DNA from: Roseivivax sp. THAF197b
GTDB lineage: Bacteria > Pseudomonadota > Alphaproteobacteria > Rhodobacterales > Rhodobacteraceae
Direction: 5' to 3'
NCBI RefSeq assembly: GCF_009363255.1
Contig: NZ_CP045318.1
Span: 2,531,501-2,595,500 of the forward strand
DNA: 64,000 nucleotides
A program made the translations under genes and the position numbers. The notes under the pieces are model-generated. The model was not told the origin of the DNA, searched no databases, and worked only from the letters and a program-made list of their open reading frames with translations. Shown piece by piece: positions 42,900 to 51,534 of the stretch. Position 1 is the stretch's first letter; each line of letters opens with the position of its first letter.

Positions 42900-44309
42900 A
42901 TGGTGATGGAAAAACTGACAGACGCAGAGTGCCGGAATGCCGGTCCCGGAGAGCTACACGATGGCGGCGGCCTGTTCCTCGACGTGAAGAAGACAGGCTC
43001 GCGTTCGTGGAAGTTCCGCTGGACCGCGATGGTCGATGGCAAGGCCAAGCGTTCGAAGATGGGCCTAGGGGCCTACCCTGCGGTGAGCTTGAAGCGCGCC
43101 AGAGAGAAAGCGCAGGAGTGCCGGAAGGCTGTGGCCGAAGGCAGGGGCCCCCGGAAGCTCTGGTCCAAACCAGCCCGGTCGAAGACCTTCAAGGATGTGA
43201 GCTACGAATTCTTCGATCTTTACAAGGGGAAATTGAAGGGTGACGGAGAGGCAGGCCGATGGCTAAGCCCTCTAAAAACGCATGTATTCCCGAAAATCGG
43301 AAATCGCCCGATCGCGGAGCTTTCTCTCGACGATTTGGTTGAAGTAATCTGGCCAATCAATGGCCGGGACGTAGGGCGGAAAGCCCTGGACCGCATAAAC
43401 CTCATCATGGATCATGCCAGAGGGCGCGAGCAGACACACCTCAGCGACGTAAAGAGGCTCGTGAAAGCCCAGCTTCCCCGGACCAGTCGGAAGAGCGTAG
43501 GACACCCGGCGCTGGATTGGCGGGACATGCCCGGACTTTGGCTCGCGCTCGGTGACAGCGTGGCGCACATCGGGTTGAAGTTTTATCTGCTCAACGTGCC
43601 GCGTACATCGAACGTGACACAAGCTCGGTGGGACGAGATCGACATGCAGGCGGGTGTCTGGGACATTCCGCCGGAGACAACGAAGACAGGGGAGCCTTTT
43701 GCCGCGCCGCTGGCGCGACAATCAATGGACCTGCTTCGCATCGCCAAGCGTCATTTCGTCATGGAAGGCAACGATCATATCTTTCCATCACCAACCGCCC
43801 GCAAGAAAGGCGTTATCAGCGAGAATACATGGGGCAAGTGGTTGAAGGACCATGACTGGAAGGCCGCAGATGGCCGTCATGCCGTAGCCCACGGGTTCCG
43901 CGCTACCTTCGCGACATGGTGCGGCGACGAACAGGTTTGCGAGAAGGACATGGCCGTCCGCTGTATTCAGCACAAAGTCGAGAATGCCGCTGACGCGGCG
44001 TATCTCAGGTCGAGGCTCCTGCCTCAACGCCGCGCAGTCATGCAGCGGTGGGCGGACTTCGTGACCAGTGGCGAACTTGCCGCACAAGAGGCCCATCGCC
44101 GCAAGGAAGAGCAGAAGAGTTACTTGGAGTCCTACCCCGAGAAGCCGGGACGAAACGGTGAGCAGCGTACCGGAGCCGAGATTGAGGAGTGGTATCGCCG
44201 TGACAACGAGGACGACAAGGACCTGCCTACCGGAGCGCATGAAGAGGACATGCCAAACCATTTGGAGATAGAGAAATGGGCTGCGGACTACGTACCTCCC
44301 AAGAAGTGA
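42900..44309 (+). CDS. int: P4-type tyrosine integrase
   Basis: This 469-residue site-specific recombinase has an N-terminal arm-binding DUF4102 domain (MEKLTDAECRNAGPGELHDG; KMGLGAYPAVSLKRAREKAQ), a core-binding region and a C-terminal catalytic domain. The conserved residues are in NVPRTSNVTQARWDEID (Arg), HGFRATFATW (HxxR), and the Tyr in DAAYLRS. ATG 42906 is an alternative start two codons later. A C-terminal extension of about 80 charged residues is unusual. It would join attP with the tRNA-Thr 3' end, only 167 bases from attL. Confidence 0.93.
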   Translation: MVMEKLTDAECRNAGPGELHDGGGLFLDVKKTGSRSWKFRWTAMVDGKAKRSKMGLGAYPAVSLKRAREKAQECRKAVAEGRGPRKLWSKPARSKTFKDVSYEFFDLYKGKLKGDGEAGRWLSPLKTHVFPKIGNRPIAELSLDDLVEVIWPINGRDVGRKALDRINLIMDHARGREQTHLSDVKRLVKAQLPRTSRKSVGHPALDWRDMPGLWLALGDSVAHIGLKFYLLNVPRTSNVTQARWDEIDMQAGVWDIPPETTKTGEPFAAPLARQSMDLLRIAKRHFVMEGNDHIFPSPTARKKGVISENTWGKWLKDHDWKAADGRHAVAHGFRATFATWCGDEQVCEKDMAVRCIQHKVENAADAAYLRSRLLPQRRAVMQRWADFVTSGELAAQEAHRRKEEQKSYLESYPEKPGRNGEQRTGAEIEEWYRRDNEDDKDLPTGAHEEDMPNHLEIEKWAADYVPPKK

Positions 44310-45022
44310 GGTTCCGGTGAAGGCGGGAACACGTCCAACACCGTGCAGTCGAGAAGACTCGATACTCGGACGCCCCCAAAATACCACTATTTTATTGAGC
44401 TTTTAAGGTCGCGTGACACAGCGCGGGGTCGAGATATGCGTCACGTCTGGGTACCCGCTAACGCGGGTAGTCAGGCCTAGAGACTCTGAGTCCGCCGCCA
44501 CACGGCGGCCCGAAAACACAGGCGAAGCGGCATCAACCCGCGCCTTCTTCGAGCGCAAGGGCGCTTGTCCATCGATCAGCTTACTGAATCAGCCCGGATC
44601 ATTTCGGCGCTCCCAGTCGCACAACCGCATTTGGCTCTTGATTCAAACCTTGCGAAGCCAGCGCCGAGCCATTCAATAATAAGGCGCGGATCACTTTGGT
44701 GGCGAGCCAAACGCACTTTTTGCGGCGTTGGTATGGTCTCGCCCAATTAGGCCCATAGCCAAAATGCTTCTCTCCGATTGCCCCGTCCCCCTCAAATGGC
44801 GAGCGCGGTCGCATATAGACAGCTTTTATATCCTCTCTCGCGGACCCCGATCCTGCCATATCATTCGTGTCTGATGGGCCTTAATCTATGATCAAGCCGC
44901 TTTTCACAGAGCGCCTGTCGGCTCTATCCCCCTACCCCATCTCGACACGACAACGCCCCGTCCGCGCCACAATGCGGGCAGGATCACCCCGCACCAAAGC
45001 ACCATCGAAAAGGAGACCATTC
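44310..45022. other. Intergenic region after the integrase
   Basis: No convincing gene is seen in these 713 bases. A small hairpin TACCCGC-TAAC-GCGGGTA (44452-44469) is present. The reading frame of the next gene is open upstream of its true start but without a ribosome binding site. Confidence 0.5.
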
Positions 45023-45328
45023 ATGAAAAAGATCATTGCCCGCGCCGCCCTCGCCCTCCCCCTCATGATCGCCGGGATCGCGTCCGCCGACGAGGTGGCA
45101 ACGGAGGATACCTGCGCAAACATCCACACTCTGGCAGAAGCCATCATGGGGCATCGCCAGAACGGTGTGGCCATGCCCGGTTTGATGCAGGCCGTCCCCG
45201 ATGCTCCGCTGGCACAAGCCCTCATCAAGGCCGCATATACCCAACCGCGTTACAGCGTGCCGGAGAACCAGCAGGAAGCCATCGCGGATTTCGCCAACGA
45301 CATGGCGGCGGCGTGTTATAGCGGCTGA
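45023..45328 (+). CDS. Small secreted protein of unknown function
   Basis: This 101-residue protein has a clear signal peptide (MKKIIARAALALPLMIAGIA, cleavage after ASA) and a mature part of about 80 residues with two Cys (near residues 33 and 99) that may pair. AAGGAG precedes ATG 45023 at a good distance. Mature blocks are NIHTLAEAIMGHRQNGVAMP and ENQQEAIADFANDMAAACYS. I do not recognise the family. A terminator follows. Similar small periplasmic proteins occur in roseobacter genomes, so it may be cargo. Confidence 0.75.
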   Translation: MKKIIARAALALPLMIAGIASADEVATEDTCANIHTLAEAIMGHRQNGVAMPGLMQAVPDAPLAQALIKAAYTQPRYSVPENQQEAIADFANDMAAACYSG

Positions 45329-45373
45329 CCTCCTGAGAGCCTCTCAGAGGCCCTGTGGAGCGCTCCAACGAGA

Positions 45374-45404
45374 AAGGGCGGGGACACATCGTCTCCGCCC
45401 TTCT
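45374..45404 (+). terminator. Terminator after the small secreted gene
   Basis: AAGGGCGGGGAC pairs with GTCTCCGCCCTT (12 pairs, one G-T) around ACATC. The flanks (GAGCCTCTCAGAG near 45338 and CTCTGAGGCTC near 45410) extend the stem imperfectly. A pyrimidine-rich run follows. Confidence 0.7.
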
Positions 45405-45658
45405 TCGTGTCTCTGAGGCTCTCTGAGCGCGTCTCCTCACGCGTGGCTCGATGACCTGATCTTGCGCGTGCCGCGCCGACCGGAACTGGCCCTCTCGTAG
45501 GCCAGATATTGCGAGATCAAGGGTACCCCGAGCAACTCTGTCGGCTGAGACGCCGTAAAGAGCGGGAAGCGGATGCTCGCTGCGTGTTGCACAAACGGCC
45601 GCTAAACGCAGGTTGTAGACGATAGGCATATCTTTTTGACAATCCGCGTAGCGCGGCG

Positions 45659-47029
45659 TCACGATGCGACAACGAAGCCTCCGTAGACCTTCGCGATTTC
45701 TTTCTCCCAAGCCCGATTGAACCAAGTCATATGTGGCTTCACCTGCTGCCTGATTTCTTTGCTGCCCATCACGTCTGCCGCCTTGTAGGCGTATTTTAAG
45801 AAATTCCGGCGCTTTCCTAGGTGGGTATAGCGGCTGAGTACCTCACGCTTAAAAACCTGGAACGACGGAATCTCATTGCCTTTTGCCGCGACAAGTTTTG
45901 CGTGGATGCCGCGTCGCATTTTATGCCGGTACGCGTCGAGGGATGATGGTCGGATCAGCACCGTGTTGCCGTCAAACGTGAAACCAAGATACTGGATCGC
46001 CTTCGCTGAAATGAGACGACCACATTGGAAGTGAGCGTGGTCGGTTTTGTCGACCGACATAGCAAGTCCAAAATCGGCCAACATCTTCTCTACAACCGAG
46101 ACGACGTGATCAACTTTTTTTCCCAAGGGAAGAACGACGGCAATATCGTCCGAATAGCGGCGATAAGACCCGCCGTAGCGTCCAACCCACGCCATCATTT
46201 CTCGGTCAAATGTCCGCAGGTAGATGTTGGCGTAGAGACCAGAAATTGGCGTCCCTTGTGGGATGCCGAACGTCTGGTCATGCTTCCGAACCAGCCCGCC
46301 TTTGCGCCCCCTTACGTGTTGGACAAAATCGGCTGGAGAGCAGACCCGACCGTGGCCGTTTCGCTTCTTTCCCAGTACGGCGTCTAGATCCTCCGTCTCA
46401 ACCCACGAGTAGCGGGTCACATTCTTCCACACTGTGCCGTGGTGGCCGTAAAGCCGAGTTTCGCCCATTAAGCCCGCGACTTCATCTCGCAACAGCGTGT
46501 GGTCAAGGCAATCAAAAAAGCCGGAGATGTCCATTGCTACGACGGTACAATCCTGGCGAAGCACGATCTCGTCAAACAGCGATTTGGCGTGGTGGATGTT
46601 TGTTCCTCCGCCTTTGCGATAGGCCAGAACAGCGCCAGCGGTCCCGTCTTCTGCCAGCGCTCGTTCATAAGACGGGTTTAGATGTTCCGCATATGCCTGC
46701 AAGTATGCAGCGTCGGCGTGTCCGGCGAACCGGATCGGACGAGGCTTATCTTTCACCTTTCGGATGAAATTCCCGTCTGCACCCCGAAGCCATTTTCCAT
46801 CGGCACCTTTCTGGCGGATGTATCGACGGGCGAGATCCGTAAACCCGAGCATCGGCAAGAAACGGTGCGGCTCGAGCTCTTGCGTGAAATCAATCGCCAG
46901 CTCACGCTCGGTTTCTGGCAAGGGCAGATCGAAATGCTTGTAGCGCCGCTCCTTCGAAATGGCAGGCAACACAAAATCATCGGTCGATGGATCAAATTCG
47001 TTCTCGGTAGGCAGGTAAAACCCGGGCAT
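45659..47029 (-). CDS. Reverse transcriptase, defence-type (DRT/unknown-group-like)
   Basis: This protein of 456 residues (from ATG 47029) has the RT blocks: DISGFFD (167-173), GIPQGTPISGLYANIY (255-270) and the catalytic YSDD (292-295). It starts with an RYKHFDLPL motif and has AYRKGGGTNIHHAKSLFDEI before block 3. It lacks the X/maturase and endonuclease domains of group II introns and the SQ motif of diversity-generating elements. This matches RTs of antiviral DRT systems; type 2 (UG2) is my best guess, from general resemblance only. ATG 47029 has CGGAG in front; a TTG at 47047 is less likely. The upstream 282 bases are non-coding and structured. Confidence 0.8.
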   Translation of the reverse strand: MPGFYLPTENEFDPSTDDFVLPAISKERRYKHFDLPLPETERELAIDFTQELEPHRFLPMLGFTDLARRYIRQKGADGKWLRGADGNFIRKVKDKPRPIRFAGHADAAYLQAYAEHLNPSYERALAEDGTAGAVLAYRKGGGTNIHHAKSLFDEIVLRQDCTVVAMDISGFFDCLDHTLLRDEVAGLMGETRLYGHHGTVWKNVTRYSWVETEDLDAVLGKKRNGHGRVCSPADFVQHVRGRKGGLVRKHDQTFGIPQGTPISGLYANIYLRTFDREMMAWVGRYGGSYRRYSDDIAVVLPLGKKVDHVVSVVEKMLADFGLAMSVDKTDHAHFQCGRLISAKAIQYLGFTFDGNTVLIRPSSLDAYRHKMRRGIHAKLVAAKGNEIPSFQVFKREVLSRYTHLGKRRNFLKYAYKAADVMGSKEIRQQVKPHMTWFNRAWEKEIAKVYGGFVVAS

Positions 47030-47056
47030 AGCGACTCCGTTCGTCAAATGCCCGGG
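47021..47056 (-). promoter_or_regulatory. Inverted repeat around the reverse transcriptase ribosome binding site
   Basis: CCCGGGCAT (47056-47048 on the minus strand) and ATGCCCGGG (47029-47021) are perfect 9-bp arms separated by 18 bases that contain the CGGAG ribosome binding site. The start codon itself is the first triplet of the 3' arm. A folded leader would hide the start site. Confidence 0.75.
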
Positions 47057-47329
47057 CTATTTAACCTTGCTCCCATCAGCAGGTGCACGATTGCACCCTC
47101 CGGTACGAGATAACCTTGCGTGGTATAATATCACCACGATGTGTCTGGAAGGATGCGACATGACCGAGATCAAGCCGACCCGGAACCTGCTGGCGCGGAT
47201 AGCGCTTGCGGTCCTTAACACTGGTCATCCGGGCCCAACGTCCCGGGGCCTCTCTCACATGGGTGCTCAAAGACGGTATACAAGACGTCACCAAATTTTT
47301 TTTCGCGTTTTGTTCTTTTTCTTTTTGGG
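47048..47329 (-). ncRNA. Candidate structured non-coding RNA upstream of the reverse transcriptase
   Basis: The 282 bases between the CoiA-like stop and the RT hold several hairpins on the minus strand: CGTGGT/ACCACG (around 47135-47116), GGTGCA/TGCACC with ATCG loop (47097-47082) and the repeat at the RT start. DRT2 and DRT9 systems, like retrons, carry an RT-associated RNA directly upstream of the RT gene. Its existence here is inferred from position and structure; ends are not known. Confidence 0.45.
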
Positions 47330-48625
47330 TCACTTGGCCCAGGCTGGCAGGGCTCCCGCTTCAACCAAGCGTTGACGCGTAAATGGGTCAAGCGCCTCGG
47401 GCAGCAACTCGCGCAGTAACCGCCATTCAGGCGACGCCTCGCTGACCTGTTCAATATGGCCGAGCCTGTGGCCTTTGATCGCCCGCCGAAGGTGTTCCCC
47501 GACGCTGCCCTTTAGCAAGCCGCGCTGTGACGTGTTCTCGATTAAGGCAGTCAGCAAGCGTGCATAAGGGGCGAGTGATCCAGAGTTCTGGAAGGTGTTC
47601 AGCATGGCGCGAATGTTCGGGTGCCCACTTGCGAAGTTCTCCGGCTTGCCAGCGGCTTCCGCGATGATGGAGAACGCGGCGGCAACTAAGCGGTCAACGC
47701 GCTTCCGTTCCGCGAATGGCTCAAGGTCTGCCAACGGCAGGTCGCTCAGTCTATCGCCCCACGCTCGCAGAGCACGGAAATAGGGGAAGCGTTTCGATTT
47801 GATCCGTTCGAGCAGCGGCCCAACAAGTCGGTCTTCAAGAAAGGGAAGGCAGGACTCCGGGAATGTCAGAGCATCGAAGCGGACTAAGACAGGAGCGTCG
47901 TATCCTGCGCCATCCGACATATAGCAGGTCAGGACGAGCGTGCGCTGATCGCGCGATGCGTTGATCGCCTGCTGATCCAGGACGAAGGCATTGCCCCTGT
48001 GCCGATGCACAACATCCGAAACCGCCTGCGGCACGCGTTCGGGATCGAAAGACGACAGCACCCAAAGCAGCGGAATGCCTTCACGGTCGTAGTGAATGCA
48101 ACGCTGCGACACCTCCGTCTGGAAGGTGTGGGACATTTGGTATTCGACGGCGAAGCGCCCGAAGTCTCGCCAGTCAACCAAAACGTCGGGATAGCGCCCG
48201 TGCTTGCCGTCTGTGGGCGGCAGATACTCATCTACCTTCGTTTCTTCGCACCGCTCGTCCAAGCCAGCGAGTTCCGAAATGAGTTCGCACATGCTGCGGT
48301 GCATTTTGGATTCTTGCTGGCCGCGATACTGGGCCGCCCGCGCATCATTCGGGTGCATGTTATTCCCGGAATACCAAGGGCAGCGCGGATCAGAACCCTG
48401 GTAATGTGCGAACAACGGGCGCCCGTGTGAAGTAGTAATGTATATTTGCCCGTGGCAGGCGACGCAGTGCGCGACCAGACCGTCTTTCCCGTTGCGGTGA
48501 TCCGTAATTCCTGCCCGTAAGCTCTCCCATCCGTCGCGTGGCATGGCGAGCAAATCGCGGGCCGATAGTGGGCCTAGGTTTTCAAAGATTACTTCTTCAA
48601 TTAATCGGCGAGGTTGGTTGGGCAT
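47330..48625 (-). CDS. CoiA-like / DUF6035-type protein with putative nuclease core
   Basis: This 431-residue protein begins with a zinc-finger-like region (HCVACHGQIYITTSHG, then FAHYQGSDPRCPWYSG) as in competence protein CoiA. A PD-(D/E)XK-type core can be read in YPDVLVDWRDFGRFAVEYQM, where Asp and a Glu-x-Gln follow at the expected spacing, as in CoiA-related nucleases. The C-terminal 200 residues are helical with no clear motif. It lies upstream of the RT on the same strand, so it may be a partner effector or an independent defence gene. Confidence 0.65.
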   Translation of the reverse strand: MPNQPRRLIEEVIFENLGPLSARDLLAMPRDGWESLRAGITDHRNGKDGLVAHCVACHGQIYITTSHGRPLFAHYQGSDPRCPWYSGNNMHPNDARAAQYRGQQESKMHRSMCELISELAGLDERCEETKVDEYLPPTDGKHGRYPDVLVDWRDFGRFAVEYQMSHTFQTEVSQRCIHYDREGIPLLWVLSSFDPERVPQAVSDVVHRHRGNAFVLDQQAINASRDQRTLVLTCYMSDGAGYDAPVLVRFDALTFPESCLPFLEDRLVGPLLERIKSKRFPYFRALRAWGDRLSDLPLADLEPFAERKRVDRLVAAAFSIIAEAAGKPENFASGHPNIRAMLNTFQNSGSLAPYARLLTALIENTSQRGLLKGSVGEHLRRAIKGHRLGHIEQVSEASPEWRLLRELLPEALDPFTRQRLVEAGALPAWAK

Positions 48626-48898
48626 TGTCCGAAAATATAGCTTTAGTGTGGTGTTGGAGGTCCGTGTGGCTGACTGGCTATAGCCACCTACAGCAGTTTG
48701 CCAACCGTTTCACGAATGTCCGCAACGGGCCGTCCATGATCGCCGCTCCATCCGAGTGATGCAGGGATTCTGCACCGCCTTCGATGGCCGCGAAGAGCCC
48801 AATTTGACCGATGCTGCGCCATATTCCAAGGTCGGCTTCGTCTGCATGTCTCGCGGTTGAATTTCTCTTTACACGCCAGCTTATAGCCAGAGTCTTGT

Positions 48899-49891
48899 CT
48901 ACGAGGGCCCCATAAGCTGATCAAAGTTTAGACCTGCAGGCGATCTTCTGTTCTCGGCTAACTGTGGAAAGTATCCCCGCGAATCAAAAGCAATTTCATC
49001 ATTCTGCCCTTGCAGCAGCTTAATCAACTCAACTCGCGACTGCGAGAGTGTTTCTGTTTTCAGGACGCTCTCGCCATCTCTGCCAGAAGTTAAAAGATGC
49101 CATCTTGCCCCAATAGAACGTAGCCGTATCATCAAAGACAGCGCGCCCGGATCCTCGTTTGAGATACGAAGGAAGTATGCGTAGTTGAACGAATTTTCCG
49201 AACCGACAATTCTCTCTACCAGATCAAACATCCTGGCAAGGTACTGCTGCCATAGCTGTTGCTCCAAGTTGGCTTGTTCATTCAAAACCAGCAACGCTCT
49301 AGAGTAGCCCAGCGTCAGATTGAAGCTGGAAACATAATCATCTGCCTCCGCCTCATTATTAGCATTAAGCGGTGCGAGGTTTGCAATTTCAGCTATGGCT
49401 TCAATAATTTCCTTTTCAATCGCCTCAATGGTTTCATTGTCTACCGAGGGCTTTAGATCGGTGCGCTCCCCCAGGACTGCAGCTTGAACAATCTTTGATT
49501 GCTCCCTGGGATCGGCACCTAGCAACCCAGCTATGGCTCGAGTTTCTAAAGCCAGCATTTGCTCCTCGTAGTTGGGCGCTTGTGCTGCTCCGATCAATTC
49601 TTGGAGAGTTTTCGGTTGGAAATGAGATTGGGTCCAGAAGGTGGCTGTTCCCATCAAAATCAAACCAAGACAGAGCGAGGTCACGCAGGCTCCCACAAAG
49701 GCCAATCTCTCTCGCCCACCTTTCTGAGAAATATCTTCGCGAGCCAAATAGAATCCGCTTGCCCCTGCAATAAGACCGAAGAGCAGAGGTATGACCACAG
49801 CGACGACCGGTGAACTACTCAGTACAGTTAATACACCGATTACTGCGCCAACGAAGAACGTACCAACTGCAAAAAAGTAATGTTGTCGCAT
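48899..49891 (-). CDS. Membrane protein of unknown function
   Basis: This 330-residue protein has three N-terminal hydrophobic segments (about residues 5-25, 29-49 and 63-84: FFVGAVIGVLTVLSSSPVVA; LLFGLIAGASGFYLA; GACVTSLCLGLILMGTATFW) and a helical soluble domain of about 240 residues (ETIEAIEKEIIEAIAEIANL). I do not recognise a family. Codon use is less GC-rich than in the core genome, a sign of transfer. It stands alone between non-coding stretches, inside the defence-type cargo. Confidence 0.65.
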   Translation of the reverse strand: MRQHYFFAVGTFFVGAVIGVLTVLSSSPVVAVVIPLLFGLIAGASGFYLAREDISQKGGRERLAFVGACVTSLCLGLILMGTATFWTQSHFQPKTLQELIGAAQAPNYEEQMLALETRAIAGLLGADPREQSKIVQAAVLGERTDLKPSVDNETIEAIEKEIIEAIAEIANLAPLNANNEAEADDYVSSFNLTLGYSRALLVLNEQANLEQQLWQQYLARMFDLVERIVGSENSFNYAYFLRISNEDPGALSLMIRLRSIGARWHLLTSGRDGESVLKTETLSQSRVELIKLLQGQNDEIAFDSRGYFPQLAENRRSPAGLNFDQLMGPS

Positions 49892-50562
49892 GCTATCTAT
49901 CCTTTCTCAAAAAATGTGGGAACTGACATGGAGTTTCCTTGTGAAGACGACCATATTTTGCACTGTTTTACTACCGAAACCGGACACCGGCGATGCTGAT
50001 GCGAACGACCACGTCGTCCCGCATTGCGGTATTGGCGAGCCGCGGAGCGATGAGTGGCGCTTCGCCGCTCGTGTTCGAGCGCTGCGCGTCACAATACTCA
50101 AGATGGGCAACTCGGGTTCGATCTGTGACCAGGTTTCGGCTGTCGCAGCCGAGGTCAGCGACAAACGACTACGTGGGATATCTACCGTCGTACTCGGAAG
50201 GTTACAGCGCCCGGTGGAGTAGCGGTGCAGGGATATAACAAGCCAGCGGATCACCCCTTCAGCGATTTCGCTCGAGACGAAAGTGTTCTCGCGGGCCACC
50301 TCTCCCGTAAGCTCCGGTAGATGGCTAGTTTCCGAAGCGCGCCGCAACTGCAACCCGTGCGATAACGCTGCGTGCTTGCAGCCACTGTCATCGCTCTGAG
50401 AAAGGGCGGATACCCCCCCTTGGGTCCCCGCCTCCCAAGTACCAAAACACTATCGGCGGTCACCATGTTTAGGCTGAAGCAGGATGCAACGCCTTAAATG
50501 CATGGCCGCTGACGCGGCGCGGGCCTACTGAGTGACCCGCCACGGGCCATGATGGGCCGCTT
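49892..50562. other. Intergenic region without recognised gene
   Basis: In these 671 bases short open frames exist on both strands but none has a ribosome binding site or family resemblance. No RNA or repeat was recognised. Confidence 0.5.
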
Positions 50563-51180
50563 TCAAGCAGTCCGAGCCGATTCTGCTCCTTTAGCGTCAC
50601 GGAGGATACGATACACACTGGCCCGTCCGATACCCGCGATCTTGGCGATCTCGTCGGGGCGCAGCTCGCGTGCATGGAGACGCAGGACCTCGTCTGTCTT
50701 CGCCCGGGCAGTCGGCGCGCGCCCCTTGTATTTGCCCTCCTTCTTCGCTTTAGCGATCCCGTAGGCGCGGCGCTCGGCCATCCGGTCCCGTTCAAACTGC
50801 GCGACTGCACCCATCATTCGGACCAGCAGCATCTGTGTTGGATCGCGCGGATCAAGCGGATGCGGCGAAAGGTCAGGCAGGAGCCAGATCACGTTGTGAT
50901 TAGTCGGGTGGGTGATGGCCGCGTCAGCAGCGGCGAGGTCGCGGAAGGCTCGGTCGAGCTTTGAGGCGACGATACAGATGCGGCGGTCGGGGGTGGCCTC
51001 GCAGTTGGCTTTAGCGAGAAGCTTCTCGAACACAGGACGGGGCCCCTTGGTCGATGCCTCCTCTACGTTGATGCTGTCGGCGGGCACGCCCAGCTCGCGG
51101 AGGACACGGTGCTGCTCTTCCCAGCCCGCGCCCTGATCGACCTTGTTGGTCGAGACCCTGACGTAACCGATCATCTCCAT
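50563..51180 (-). CDS. Serine recombinase (resolvase/invertase family)
   Basis: This 205-residue protein starts MEMIGYVRVSTNKVDQGAG, with the catalytic Ser in VRVST. CIVASKLDRAFRDLAAAD and QFERDRMAERRAYGIAKAK are resolvase blocks with the conserved Arg residues. The C terminus is an HTH_7 DNA-binding domain (RPDEIAKIAGIGRASVYRIL). It could resolve or invert DNA within the element. ATG 51180 is preceded by GAGAGG; the frame runs further upstream without support. No res sites were identified nearby. Confidence 0.9.
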   Translation of the reverse strand: MEMIGYVRVSTNKVDQGAGWEEQHRVLRELGVPADSINVEEASTKGPRPVFEKLLAKANCEATPDRRICIVASKLDRAFRDLAAADAAITHPTNHNVIWLLPDLSPHPLDPRDPTQMLLVRMMGAVAQFERDRMAERRAYGIAKAKKEGKYKGRAPTARAKTDEVLRLHARELRPDEIAKIAGIGRASVYRILRDAKGAESARTA

Positions 51181-51534
51181 ATGCGCGCCTCTCTGATTCT
51201 CATTAGATACAAAACCCAATGATACAGTCTCACTAGGACCGGCATAAGCCATTTCTGAGAAACAATGCACGGCGATTGTCGCGGATCGCTGGAGATGACC
51301 CTATTGAGAAACTAGTCAGAAACGGAAGGACGCTGGAAAAGCACTCTTACGCTGCTTGGACGGGGCCGGAAACTTGCTGGAGAAGCGTTTTATGGGTGGG
51401 TTGCGGACCTTCGCTGCTACCTGCAGGAATGGCGACTCTAAGTATGGGCGGCGTTGTGAGTCTGCGGCGCCCCCCCCCGAGAGCTCAATCTCAGCGCAGT
51501 CATCATCCGTATGCACGTTCGGGCAGATACGAGG
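51181..51534. other. Intergenic region, no gene recognised
   Basis: About 350 bases between the serine recombinase and the RES gene. Short frames are present without ribosome binding sites. No repeat or RNA was recognised. Confidence 0.5.

Noticed and set aside
45659..47029. Diversity-generating retroelement
   Set aside because: The RT has IPQGTPISG rather than the SQ-type motif, and no template/variable repeat pair or Avd-like gene was seen.
45659..47029. Group II intron maturase
   Set aside because: No maturase or HNH domain and no recognisable intron domain V sequence nearby.
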